Source: JAQVEM01 sp964610315 (GTDB lineage Bacteria; Actinomycetota; Humimicrobiia; Humimicrobiales; Humimicrobiaceae). From it: a stretch of DNA of 64,000 bases. The stretch lies in contig CAZSVM010000014.1 of the NCBI GenBank assembly GCA_964610315.1, positions 7,625-71,624 of the forward strand, given 5' to 3'. The translations under genes and the position numbers were made by a program. The notes under the pieces were generated by a model, which had not been told where the DNA came from, did not search any database, and saw only the letters and a list, made by a program, of their open reading frames with translations. Shown here one piece after another: positions 8,671-18,008 of the stretch. The first letter of the stretch is position 1, and each line of letters starts with the position of its first letter.

Positions 8671-11091
8671 TTATTTCTCTTCAAAGAATTCCAGCAGGTC
8701 GCCAGCGTTAAAATCCTGAAAATTTTCCAGCCTTATACCGCATTCATATCCTGAAGTAACTTTTTTAACATCTTCTTTAAAACGATGCAGGGAGGCAACT
8801 TTTCCTTCATGAATTACTTTTTTATCTCTTATTACATTTACCAAATTACCCCTATCAACTTCACCTTCAAGAATATAGGAACCGGCAATTTCTCCTACCT
8901 TAGGCAATTTGAATATTTCCCTTACCTCGGCTTTACCTTTACTGATCTTCTTTACTTCAGGCTTTAACAACCCCCTGAAGGCAAGTGTAATATCATCAAT
9001 TAATTTATAGATAATATCATAAGTCCTTACTTCTATATCTTCTTTTTTGTATAATACATCCGCACTTTTAGTAAGAGTAACTCCAAAGCCAATTACAATT
9101 GCATTGGAGGCTACGGCAAGCATAATATCACTATCGGTTATGGCTCCTATTGCTTTATGTATTATATCAATTTTTACTTTTTCCCCTTTTATATTATTTA
9201 AAGATTTTTCTACAGCATCCAGTGAACCTTCAGAATCAGCCTTAAGAACTATCTTTAATTTTTTTATCTCATTTTCTTTTGATAATTCTGATAATTTTTC
9301 TAAAGTCAAACTTCTCCTGGAATCGGCAATTTTTATCATTTTTCTATCGTAATCCTTTCTCTGTAAAAGTTCCTTGGCTGCCTTTTCATCTTTGACCACA
9401 AATAAGCGGTCGCCTGCTTTTGGTACCAGAGGAAATCCGGTAATTTCAACCGGCTGTGATAAAACCGCTACTTCGAGGTTATTTCCACTTTCATCTCTTA
9501 TCGATCTTATCCTACCCAATGAATCACCGGCAATAAAAGAATCGCCCACCTTTAATTTTCCTCTTTTTACTATTACCGTACCTACCGGACCCAATCCTTT
9601 ATTCAATCTTGATTCGATTATAATTCCAGTGCCTTCGGAATTCGGATTACCTTTTATTTCATTTAAATCTGCAACCAGAAGAACCATTTCCAGAAACTCA
9701 TCCAGATTGATCTTTTTCTTGGCAGAAATTTCTATACAGATAGTATCTCCACCCCATTCTTCGGGAACCAGATTGTATTCGGTAAGGCCCTTTTTTATTT
9801 TATCCGGATCTGCGTTTGGAAGATCTATTTTATTTATGGCAATAATAATAGGAACACCGGCATCCCTGGCGTGGTCTATAGCCTCCACCGTTTGAGGCAT
9901 AATCCCGTCATCTGCAGCTATAACGATCACTGCAATATCGGTTACTTTTGCTCCCCTTGCCCTTATAGAGGTAAATGCTTCATGTCCCGGTGTATCTATA
10001 AAGGTGATCTTTCTATCTTTATAGACGATCTGGTAAGCACCTATACGCTGGGTTATTCCGCCCTGTTCGTTTATTGCAACACTGGTTTCTCTGATAACGT
10101 CGAGCAATGTCGTTTTCCCATGATCTACGTGACCCATAATCGTAACAATGGGGGGCCTTGGTTTTAAGTCCTTTTCAGAATCTTTATAAACCTCATCCAG
10201 CTTCTCTTCAAAACCTATAATGTTGTATTTAAAGTTATACTCATGTGATAAAAATTCTATTAAATCCTTACTTAGAGATTGATTTACATTAATAACCTCA
10301 CCCATATCAAATAATAATTTTACAATCTCATTGGAAGGAACATTTATTTTTTCTGACAATTTTTTTATAGTTGTACCTTCCGAAATTTCTATTACTTTTT
10401 TTATCTCCGGTCTTTTCTTTAATTCCTTCTCTAAACCCCCCTCTTTTTCCTTTAATGCTTCCTTGCCTTTTAATTTCTTTGCCGGTGTAATTTTCTTCTT
10501 CGGGGTCAGTTTTAACCTGAGCCTTCCTTCCTTTTCTTCCTTATCAAGCTCTCGATCAATCACGCTCCTTATGCTCTGTTTTTTTTCTTCTTCCCAATCT
10601 ATTCTAGTTTTCTGTACATCTTCAACCTTTAATGATTTCTTTACTCCCGGTTCTTCTTTCGTTTTTACCTTATCCTCTTCGACAGCTTCTTTTACAGATG
10701 CTTTTTCAGTAGTGCCTTTCGAAATCTTTATACCCTCGGATTTGGTTACAGTTTTACCTTTAGCTTTAACCAGTTTGGCTTTGCTTACAGACTTTACACC
10801 ACTCTTTTCCTTTACTTCTTTTCCAGCTTTAACTCCTGCTTTAATTTCTTTCTTCTCCTTACCGGCGGCTTTTAGGCCGGTTTTTTTACTTACTTTCCGG
10901 CTTGTCTTTTTCTCGCTCACAGCTTTAACTTCATTTTTCTTTTTAACCAAAGGCCTGCTAACAGGCTGTAACTTACCTTCAGATACTACTCTGGCTTTAT
11001 TCTTCGATTTATTTTCCTTTATTTTTTTTGAACCAGCCTCTATGTTTTTTTTACTTATTTTACTTTTACTATTTTCTTTTTTTGCTTCCAT
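8671..11091 (-). CDS. infB: translation initiation factor IF-2
   Basis: GTPase that brings initiator tRNA to the ribosome. The 806 residues begin with a ~230-residue Lys/Glu-rich low-complexity extension, followed by an IF2_N module (IKKLSEKINVPSNEIVKLLF). The G domain has GHVDHGKTT near residue 320, DTPGHEAF and NKIDLP. Domains II-IV follow, ending in the initiator-binding C-terminal domain. It is in the standard nusA-infB-rbfA order, 8 bases after nusA. The low-complexity extension is ordinary for IF-2. Confidence 0.98.
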   Translation of the reverse strand: MEAKKENSKSKISKKNIEAGSKKIKENKSKNKARVVSEGKLQPVSRPLVKKKNEVKAVSEKKTSRKVSKKTGLKAAGKEKKEIKAGVKAGKEVKEKSGVKSVSKAKLVKAKGKTVTKSEGIKISKGTTEKASVKEAVEEDKVKTKEEPGVKKSLKVEDVQKTRIDWEEEKKQSIRSVIDRELDKEEKEGRLRLKLTPKKKITPAKKLKGKEALKEKEGGLEKELKKRPEIKKVIEISEGTTIKKLSEKINVPSNEIVKLLFDMGEVINVNQSLSKDLIEFLSHEYNFKYNIIGFEEKLDEVYKDSEKDLKPRPPIVTIMGHVDHGKTTLLDVIRETSVAINEQGGITQRIGAYQIVYKDRKITFIDTPGHEAFTSIRARGAKVTDIAVIVIAADDGIMPQTVEAIDHARDAGVPIIIAINKIDLPNADPDKIKKGLTEYNLVPEEWGGDTICIEISAKKKINLDEFLEMVLLVADLNEIKGNPNSEGTGIIIESRLNKGLGPVGTVIVKRGKLKVGDSFIAGDSLGRIRSIRDESGNNLEVAVLSQPVEITGFPLVPKAGDRLFVVKDEKAAKELLQRKDYDRKMIKIADSRRSLTLEKLSELSKENEIKKLKIVLKADSEGSLDAVEKSLNNIKGEKVKIDIIHKAIGAITDSDIMLAVASNAIVIGFGVTLTKSADVLYKKEDIEVRTYDIIYKLIDDITLAFRGLLKPEVKKISKGKAEVREIFKLPKVGEIAGSYILEGEVDRGNLVNVIRDKKVIHEGKVASLHRFKEDVKKVTSGYECGIRLENFQDFNAGDLLEFFEEK

Positions 11092-11099
11092 AATCCTCT

Positions 11100-12149
11100 T
11101 TAAACTACATCTTCTCCTTTGCTTTTCAGCCTTTCTTTTCTGGCTTCATCAAGTTCTTCCTCAAATTGTTTTTCGCTCTTTATATCAATTTTCCATCCGG
11201 TCAGTTTAGCTGCCAATCTAGCGTTCTGCCCTTCTCTTCCTATTGCCAGTGAAAGCTGATCATTGGAAACCACAATCAACGCAAATTTATTTTCCTCATC
11301 GGTAAGCACCTTTAAAACCCTTGCCGGGCTCAGGGCATTCTTAATGAAAGTCACGATATCCTCACTGTATTCTATTATGTCTATTTTTTCTCCTCCCAGC
11401 TCATCGACAACCATTTTAACCCGTGAACCTTTGGGGCCTACACATGCTCCCACAGGATCTACATTTTTTTCATTTGAACTTACTGCAATTTTGGTTCTGT
11501 AGCCCGCCTCTCTGGCAATACTTTTTATCTCTACAATTCCTTCATAAATTTCAGGTACTTCCAGTTCAAACAGCTTTCTGATTAAACCGGTATGTGTTCT
11601 GGATACTATTACCTGGGGTCCCTTTGTTGTTTTTCTAACATCGGAAATAAAACATTTTATTCTTTCGCCATGTCTGTACTTTTCTCTGGGAACCTGTTCA
11701 TAAGGCGGAAGCAATGCTTCTACTTTACCCAGATCCACCAGGGTAAACCTGGCATCACTTTGCTGGATAATTCCGGTCACCATATCTCCCACTCTGTCTT
11801 TGAACTCCTCATACATAATTTCGCGCTCTGCTTCTTTAATCCTCTGTTTTATTACCTGTTTAGCCGTTTGGGCTGCAATTCTTCCAAAATTATCGGGGGT
11901 AACTTCCACCTCATTATTCTTATCGGCACTTTCCTCTGATTCAATTTCTTCTCCATTTTTTTGCAAAATCTTAAAAACCTTTATCTCGCCGGTTTTCATA
12001 TCAATATCCACCCGGCAATCATAATCTACCTTATAATTTTTTTTATAGGCTGAAACGAAAGCAATTTTAAGAGCTTCTACCAGTGTATCTAACTTTATGC
12101 CTTTCTCTTTTTCCAATTCAACTAATGCCGTTATTAATTTTTTATTCAA
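11100..12149 (-). CDS. nusA: transcription elongation/termination factor NusA
   Basis: Binds RNA polymerase and controls pausing, termination and antitermination. The visible order is an N-terminal polymerase-binding domain (NKKLITALVELEKEKGI), an S1 domain (GDMVTGIIQQSDARFTLVDL) and two KH domains (VGPKGSRVKMVV and AIGREGQNARLAAKL). The C-terminal acidic repeats of proteobacteria are absent, as in Firmicutes. I place the start at TTG 12149 rather than GTG 12158 because AGGTG lies 6 bases upstream and the family begins M-N-K. The usual upstream rimP is missing; recD2 lies there instead. Confidence 0.96.
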   Translation of the reverse strand: MNKKLITALVELEKEKGIKLDTLVEALKIAFVSAYKKNYKVDYDCRVDIDMKTGEIKVFKILQKNGEEIESEESADKNNEVEVTPDNFGRIAAQTAKQVIKQRIKEAEREIMYEEFKDRVGDMVTGIIQQSDARFTLVDLGKVEALLPPYEQVPREKYRHGERIKCFISDVRKTTKGPQVIVSRTHTGLIRKLFELEVPEIYEGIVEIKSIAREAGYRTKIAVSSNEKNVDPVGACVGPKGSRVKMVVDELGGEKIDIIEYSEDIVTFIKNALSPARVLKVLTDEENKFALIVVSNDQLSLAIGREGQNARLAAKLTGWKIDIKSEKQFEEELDEARKERLKSKGEDVV

Positions 12150-12181
12150 TCTCATCACCTGTTTATAACAGAATTTAAACT

Positions 12182-12212
12182 AAAAAATAGTGGGCCTAAC
12201 CCACTATTTTTT
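12182..12212. terminator. bidirectional-type hairpin in the recD2-nusA gap
   Basis: A perfect 13-base inverted repeat (AAAAAATAGTGGG, loop CCTAA, then its complement) with A and T flanks works as an intrinsic terminator on either strand. It lies 33 bases upstream of the nusA start and downstream of a plausible promoter, so it may end the recD2 transcript, attenuate nusA, or both. Confidence 0.8.
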
Positions 12213-12241
12213 ATAACTATTCCCATTAAAATTTCTATAAA

Positions 12242-12269
12242 AGTATACCACAATTTAAAAAAAATACAA
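12242..12269 (-). promoter_or_regulatory. candidate promoter for the nusA-infB-rbfA operon
   Basis: On the minus strand TTGTAT (12269-12264) and TATACT (12247-12242) are separated by 16 bases. Transcription would begin near 12235 and pass through the terminator-like hairpin before reaching nusA. Confidence 0.5.
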
Positions 12270-12391
12270 TCAGCGCTGTTAGCTGTTTAAGTTTATTTAT
12301 GCGAAATTTTTGATAAAAAAATTCATACAAATAACCTTCTTTCAGAAAAATAATATAGTATTAAATAGGTGTAATTTAAAAGGCGGGTACT

Positions 12392-14557
12392 TTAGGAGAG
12401 ACTTCTTAGCCGGTCTTTTAAATTTGTATATCGTCTTTCAACATTATTTCTATTTACGGCCATACCTATTGCTTTCTTGCTTCCCACAATTATCACCAGC
12501 TCCCTGGCTCTGGTAATTGCAGTATAAAGCAGATTTCTCTGCAGCAGCATATAATGAGAAGTGAGGAGAGGTATTATAACACATTTAAATTCAGACCCCT
12601 GAGATTTATGAATAGATATGGCATAGGATAGGCTTATTTCATCAAGCTCAAAAAAACCGTAACTAACATTTCTGCCGTCAAAATTCACCGTTATTTCTTC
12701 CGTTTCCATATCTATTCCATTTATAATTCCTATATCCCCGTTATAAATATCCTTTTCGTAATTATTCTTTAACTGTATAACCTTATCATTTAACCGGTAC
12801 TGCATGGGCTCTTTCGGAATTCTTTGACCGTTATAATTTAAAATATTCTGAATTCTGGCATTTAAATTATTTACTCCCACCACTCCCTTATTGGTGGGAA
12901 CCAGAACCTGAATATCGAAAAGAGGATGGTAATTAAAACTTCCCGGTATTCTTTTGGTTAGCAAATCCAATATAAGATTTACTACTTCTTCCGGCTCATT
13001 TTTTTCAATAAAGAAGAAATCATTATTTTTTGGTTTACCGATAAAGGGAAACTGTCCATCCCTTACTTTATGAGCATTATATATGATCAGACTTTCACTT
13101 TCCTGCCTGTATATCCTCTTTAGTTCAATTACGGGAACTGTCCCCGAACCGATTATATCACTCAAAACATTCCCCGGCCCTACCGAGGGTAACTGATCTA
13201 TGTCACCTACGAAAATAATTTTGGTTTCCGGCCTTACGGCCAGAAGCAAATTTTTCATCAACCTTATATCAATCATTGAAGCTTCATCTATTATTATGAC
13301 ATCTGCTTCAACAGGCTCTTTCTCATTCTTAATAAATTTATTTAATTTTGGATTATAATTCAGGAGTCTGTGGATAGTCTTAGCTTCCCTGCCGGTGGTT
13401 TCACTTAATCTTTTTGAGGCTCTTCCCGTGGGAGCACCTAAAAGAAAACTTTTATTCCTTTTTTCGAAAATTTTTATGACAAAATTAAGTATGGTGCTTT
13501 TTCCTGTTCCCGGACTTCCAGTTATAACCAGCATTTTTTCGGTTACTGCCTTCTCAATTGCTTTCATCTGGATCTGGTCCAGGGTTATTTTATCTTCTGC
13601 CGATAGCTCCCTTATTAAATCAGGCAGGTTATCTTTTTTACTCTCTCCTGTTTTTTCTTCATTATATAAAATCTCCATAATTTTTTTACCTACATATTCC
13701 TCAGCATTATAAATACTGGTAAGATATACTTTATCTTCATCATCTTTCATTACTATTATCTTATTTTCTTTTTCCAGCTCGACTAAAGCACTATTTATAT
13801 TTGCCATTTCCGTACCCAGGAAACTTTCTGCTGCTTCAATAAGCTCCTGATGGGGGTAGTAACAGTGTCCCGCATTTTCGGCTTCCTCTAATATATAAGT
13901 GATCCCTGCCTTGATTCTGAAAAGCGAATCTTTTCCGATACCGGTTCTTAATGCTATTTTATCGGAAGTTTTAAAACCTATTCCGAATATATCCTCTGAA
14001 AGTCTATAGGGATTTACCTTGATAACATTTATGGAATTATCTCCGTAATTATTATAAATTTTCATTGCATAGGTGCTGCTTATTCCCAGCGACTGCAGAA
14101 AAATCATAACCTCCCTGATATCTTTATGTTTTTTCCATGACTCCAGAATTAAATTTATTCTTTTTCTGCCGATGCCGCCTATTTCCTTTAGTCTTTTTGG
14201 CTCTTCATCCAGTATTTTTAAAGTTTCAAGCTTAAAGTGGGATACTATCCTTTCTGCCATTACCGGCCCGATACCTTTTATCAAACCCGACCCCAAATAA
14301 TTTCTGATCCCGGTAATAGTAGCAGGTTCAACAGTTCTGATGCTTTCAATTTCGAATTGCTGTCCATAATTTTTATTCAAAACCCATTTCCCCGTTATTT
14401 CCAGACTTTCACCGCACTGAAGTTCGAAAGCATTACCGACAATAGTAACCAGACTACTGTCTTCCAATCTTACTTTTGCAACTATAAATCCGGTTTCGGA
14501 ATTCTTAAAAACAATCTTTTCTAAAATTCCTTTTATTTTGCTATTCTGAATTTCCAT
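12392..14557 (-). CDS. recD2: RecD2-type SF1 DNA helicase
   Basis: 5'-3' helicase linked to DNA repair, found in bacteria lacking or supplementing RecBCD. The N-terminal domain (KIKGILEKIVFKNSETGFIV) and helix-hairpin-helix repeats (GIGPVMAERI, LKEIGGIGRKRI) are typical of RecD2. Walker A GSPGTGKST lies near residue 350, Walker B is VIIIDEASMID, and the C-terminal motif is SYAISIHKSQGSEFK. I start at ATG 14557 (MEIQNSKIKG), which matches the family; the longer frame to 14596 overlaps proS more deeply. The start has no clear Shine-Dalgarno. Confidence 0.93.
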   Translation of the reverse strand: MEIQNSKIKGILEKIVFKNSETGFIVAKVRLEDSSLVTIVGNAFELQCGESLEITGKWVLNKNYGQQFEIESIRTVEPATITGIRNYLGSGLIKGIGPVMAERIVSHFKLETLKILDEEPKRLKEIGGIGRKRINLILESWKKHKDIREVMIFLQSLGISSTYAMKIYNNYGDNSINVIKVNPYRLSEDIFGIGFKTSDKIALRTGIGKDSLFRIKAGITYILEEAENAGHCYYPHQELIEAAESFLGTEMANINSALVELEKENKIIVMKDDEDKVYLTSIYNAEEYVGKKIMEILYNEEKTGESKKDNLPDLIRELSAEDKITLDQIQMKAIEKAVTEKMLVITGSPGTGKSTILNFVIKIFEKRNKSFLLGAPTGRASKRLSETTGREAKTIHRLLNYNPKLNKFIKNEKEPVEADVIIIDEASMIDIRLMKNLLLAVRPETKIIFVGDIDQLPSVGPGNVLSDIIGSGTVPVIELKRIYRQESESLIIYNAHKVRDGQFPFIGKPKNNDFFFIEKNEPEEVVNLILDLLTKRIPGSFNYHPLFDIQVLVPTNKGVVGVNNLNARIQNILNYNGQRIPKEPMQYRLNDKVIQLKNNYEKDIYNGDIGIINGIDMETEEITVNFDGRNVSYGFFELDEISLSYAISIHKSQGSEFKCVIIPLLTSHYMLLQRNLLYTAITRARELVIIVGSKKAIGMAVNRNNVERRYTNLKDRLRSLS

Positions 14558-14567
14558 TTTGAGGCAT

Positions 14568-15845
14568 CTAGAGGTTATTGGCAGATTTAAACTCATTTAT
14601 GAATCCCGGGATTGAACGGACATTAAGTTCTATTTTTTTTCCGTTTTTTCTGTACTCCACATCTATCAGCTTTTTATCCAGAAATTTTTTTCCTACAATA
14701 AATTTAACCGGTATTCCTATCAAATCGGAATCCTTGAACTTTATTCCGGCATTTATATCCCTGTCGTCATAAAGAACTTCCACATCTAATTCTTTCAAAG
14801 TTTTATATATTTCATCGCCCGCTTTTGACATTTGCTCATTTTTGGCAGTGGTAACAATAAGATTGACTGTAAAGGGAGCTATGGATGCGGGCCATATAAT
14901 TCCTCTGCTGTCATGCAGCTGCTCTATAGCTGCTGCCATCATCCTGGTGATTCCAATTCCGTAACAACCCATAATCAAAGGTTTTAACTTCCCATCAGTA
15001 TCCAGGAATCTGGCATCCAACTTTTCACTGTATTTACAACCCAATTTAAATATATGGCCTATTTCGATTCCCTTTTCATTCTCTAGCTTTTTTCCGCAAT
15101 TGATACAGTTATTACCACTGGTTTTGAATGCAGATTCCGATACTTCGAAATTTGCCGAATACCCGCATTCAGGACAAAAAACCAGTTTATCCTCACCATT
15201 TTCAGCAAGTATTATAAATTCGTGAGAGGAGCTTCCCCCAATCAAACCTGTTTCAGCCTCCACTATCCTGTACCGGAGGCCAATTCTTTCTAATATCCTG
15301 CAATAAGCGCTGTGCATCTTTCTATAAATAATTTCCAGATCATCATCGTTCCTGCAAAAACTATAAGCATCCTTCATAATAAATTCCCTGGCCCTTAGTA
15401 GTCCATATCTCGGCCTTACTTCATCTCTAAACTTAACCTGGATTTGATAAAGATTAAGAGGTAAATCCTTATATGATTTTATATCCGAATAAGCCAAATA
15501 GGTTATTAACTCTTCGTGAGTAGGTCCCAGACAGAAATCCCTTTTGTTTCTATCCTTCAACCTGAATAGTTCAGGGCCATATTCATTCCATCTTCCTGAT
15601 TTTTTCCATAAATCGGAGGGCTGCATAACCGGTAAAAATAACTCAACGGCGCCGGCATTATTCATTTCTTCCCTGACTATCTCTTCAATTTTCCTTAACG
15701 ATTTAAGCCCCAGCGGTAAAAAAGAGTAAATACCGGATGCTACTTTCCGTATAAGCCCGGCTCTCAGGGATAAGGAATGACTGGGTATCTCAGCTTCGCT
15801 GGGTTCCTCCTTTAATGTGGGGATAAAAAATTCGGAAAACTTCAA
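14568..15845 (-). CDS. proS: prolyl-tRNA synthetase lacking the editing (INS) domain
   Basis: Charges tRNA-Pro. Class II motifs are present: motif 2 (FRDEVRPRYGLLRAREFIMKD region), GPTHEE, and motif 3 with GCYGIGITRMM. At 425 residues it is far shorter than the ~570-residue bacterial form: the cis-editing INS domain that normally follows motif 2 is replaced by a short stretch with two Cys pairs (CPECG, CINCG) that looks like a zinc knuckle. Editing of Ala-tRNA-Pro would have to be done in trans or not at all. The C-terminal anticodon-binding domain is present. It starts at TTG 15845 behind GGGAG. Confidence 0.95.
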   Translation of the reverse strand: MKFSEFFIPTLKEEPSEAEIPSHSLSLRAGLIRKVASGIYSFLPLGLKSLRKIEEIVREEMNNAGAVELFLPVMQPSDLWKKSGRWNEYGPELFRLKDRNKRDFCLGPTHEELITYLAYSDIKSYKDLPLNLYQIQVKFRDEVRPRYGLLRAREFIMKDAYSFCRNDDDLEIIYRKMHSAYCRILERIGLRYRIVEAETGLIGGSSSHEFIILAENGEDKLVFCPECGYSANFEVSESAFKTSGNNCINCGKKLENEKGIEIGHIFKLGCKYSEKLDARFLDTDGKLKPLIMGCYGIGITRMMAAAIEQLHDSRGIIWPASIAPFTVNLIVTTAKNEQMSKAGDEIYKTLKELDVEVLYDDRDINAGIKFKDSDLIGIPVKFIVGKKFLDKKLIDVEYRKNGKKIELNVRSIPGFINEFKSANNL

Positions 15846-15860
15846 TCTAAACTCCCTCTT

Positions 15861-16925
15861 TTAAATTAATTTTTTAAGTTCCTTCTTGAAATCTTCTAGT
15901 GCAACTTTCTTATCTATTCTGCTTATTACTTTGCCCTTTAAAAAAACAGCTGCTTTCTTCTTACCAAAAGCTATTCCCAGATCCGCATCTTTTGCTTCTC
16001 CCGGTCCGTTGACAATACAGCCCATCACAGCCAGCCTTAAATTCTTTTTTATACCGGCAGTCAATTTTTCTATTTCATTTACAACCTGCAGAAAATCTTC
16101 CGGTGTTCTACCGCAAGTAGGGCAGGATATAATATCCACTCCCCCTTTTCTTAAATTCAAGCTTTTAAGAATTATATGTGCGGCTTTTACTTCATCCAGG
16201 GATTTTCCGGTCAGCGAAACTCTTATAGTATCTCCTATTCCCCTGGATAATAAAATACCCATACCCACCGAAGACTTTATACTGCCGCTGAATACAGGAC
16301 CGGCTTCGGTTACACCCAGATGCAGGGGGTAATTAACTTTATCCGATATGGCTTCATATACATTTATAGTATCCAGAACTGACGATGCTTTTGCCGATAT
16401 TTTAAAATTATAGAATTTCAGGTTTTCTAAAAGTCTAACATATTCCAGTGCACTTTCAACCATTGAGTCTACTATATTTCCTTTATTTTTTTTCAATACC
16501 CTTCTATCTATGGAACCAGAATTTATGCCCACCCTTACTGCAACTTTTTTTCTTCCAGCCTTATTTATAATTTTCGCAACCCGGTCGCTGCTTCCTATAT
16601 TACCCGGATTTATTCTTATGCCATCCACCCCTATATCCATACAATCCAGTGCCAGCTGGTAATCAAACTGAATATCGGCTACCAGTGGAATAGTAAAAAT
16701 TCTTCGGTCAATTAACTTTTTAAGAAAATATACGGATTCTTTATCCGGTATTGCTATTCTTATGAGTTCGCAGCCGCCGTTGATTAACTCTTTTATTTCA
16801 TTTTTAATCCTGTCCGGATTCTCCAGTCTGGATTTAGTCATGGACTGAACGATAATAGAACTGTTTCCTCCTATTTTTATTTTTCCTACCTGTATCACTC
16901 TGGTTTTTCTTCTTTTTATTTCCAT
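15861..16925 (-). CDS. ispG: 4-hydroxy-3-methylbut-2-enyl diphosphate synthase (IspG/GcpE)
   Basis: Penultimate enzyme of the MEP isoprenoid pathway, using a [4Fe-4S] cluster. The N-terminal TIM barrel shows VQSMTKSR and GIRINPGNIG. Cluster ligands are in ISCPTCGRT and AVMGCIVNGPGEAK near the C-terminus. The 354 residues are the standard bacterial length. It lies between rseP and proS as in many bacteria, but the pathway partner dxr is not in its usual place between uppS and rseP. Confidence 0.97.
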   Translation of the reverse strand: MEIKRRKTRVIQVGKIKIGGNSSIIVQSMTKSRLENPDRIKNEIKELINGGCELIRIAIPDKESVYFLKKLIDRRIFTIPLVADIQFDYQLALDCMDIGVDGIRINPGNIGSSDRVAKIINKAGRKKVAVRVGINSGSIDRRVLKKNKGNIVDSMVESALEYVRLLENLKFYNFKISAKASSVLDTINVYEAISDKVNYPLHLGVTEAGPVFSGSIKSSVGMGILLSRGIGDTIRVSLTGKSLDEVKAAHIILKSLNLRKGGVDIISCPTCGRTPEDFLQVVNEIEKLTAGIKKNLRLAVMGCIVNGPGEAKDADLGIAFGKKKAAVFLKGKVISRIDKKVALEDFKKELKKLI

Positions 16926-16937
16926 TTTAAAATATGG

Positions 16938-18002
16938 TTACAAATTACTGATATCAAAGGGTTTTATTATATCCAGGACAAAAGCCAAAACTAATATGGA
17001 AATTATAATAAAGATTCCTATGGAACTAGCAATTTCAAGAACTCTTTTGGGAACCGGTTTTCTTCTTATGGATTCGATTATAATAAATAGAATGTTCCCT
17101 CCATCCAGAGGAAGAATAGGAATTAAGTTTCCATATCCCATCAGAATGGAAACCAGGGCAACAAAAAAAATAAAATCCTGCATTCCCATCGATGCCGACT
17201 GCTGAAATATGCTTACTATGCCAACCGGTGAAACCGGTCTGGCTTCACTTAAGGGTATTTTACCGGAAAATAACATTCCAAATACTTTCACATAGGTAAC
17301 ACTTATATCCCAAGTAATCCTGAAGCTTTCCTTTATAATCCTAAAAAAACTCATCTTTTCCTTTACATACCGGGGACTTATTCCCAGATATCCCTGTCCA
17401 TCCTTATTATCCAGCCTTACATTTAATTCTATTTCCTTATCTCCCCGGATAACCATATAGGTTACTTCTTTCCCAGGATATTCTTTGGTTATCGCAGAAA
17501 AATCATCCCAGCTGTTTATAGTCTGGTCTCCCAGAGCAACAACTTCATCACCTACTTTAAAACCGCTTATATCGGCAGGTGATTGGGGCTGGACATAATC
17601 AATGATGTTGGTGGGAGCAAAAACTCCCATGCTTAGATAAATTCCTATCAGCAGCACTGCAAAAATTATATTAAACCCGATCCCGCCGATGGAAACCAGC
17701 AGTTTTTTATAAAAAGGTTTATTATAAAAAGCTTTGCTCTTCATGTCGGAAGGTATATTTTCCTCCCTGTTCATTCCCAGCAGTTTGTTATATCCCCCCA
17801 CCGGTATGGCACTTATACCATAAGTAGTACCTCTCCTGTCTTTTAATTTAAAAAGTTTTGGCCCAAATCCAATAAAGAATTCTTCAACATATATCCCGCT
17901 CAATTTAGCCATTGAGAAGTGCCCTAATTCATGAACTATTACTATCACGGACAGCCCTGCTATGGCCAGGATATACTGCAGAATAGTGGTTATAGTTTGC
18001 AT
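16938..18002 (-). CDS. rseP: RIP site-2 protease RseP/RasP
   Basis: Intramembrane zinc protease that cleaves transmembrane substrates such as anti-sigma factors. HELGH at residues 24-28 lies in the first membrane segment. A PDZ domain (about residues 115-190) lies between segments, and the third zinc ligand motif PILPLDGG lies in a later segment. The 354 residues fit the single-PDZ Gram-positive type. It is 6 bases from uppS; cdsA and dxr, usually between them, are absent here. Confidence 0.96.
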   Translation of the reverse strand: MQTITTILQYILAIAGLSVIVIVHELGHFSMAKLSGIYVEEFFIGFGPKLFKLKDRRGTTYGISAIPVGGYNKLLGMNREENIPSDMKSKAFYNKPFYKKLLVSIGGIGFNIIFAVLLIGIYLSMGVFAPTNIIDYVQPQSPADISGFKVGDEVVALGDQTINSWDDFSAITKEYPGKEVTYMVIRGDKEIELNVRLDNKDGQGYLGISPRYVKEKMSFFRIIKESFRITWDISVTYVKVFGMLFSGKIPLSEARPVSPVGIVSIFQQSASMGMQDFIFFVALVSILMGYGNLIPILPLDGGNILFIIIESIRRKPVPKRVLEIASSIGIFIIISILVLAFVLDIIKPFDISNL

Positions 18003-18008
18003 AAGAGA

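Noticed and set aside
10331..11209. Long plus-strand open frame opposite infB and nusA
   Set aside because: It is a shadow of the low-complexity N-terminus of IF-2 on the other strand, rich in Phe/Ser with no homology-like motifs.
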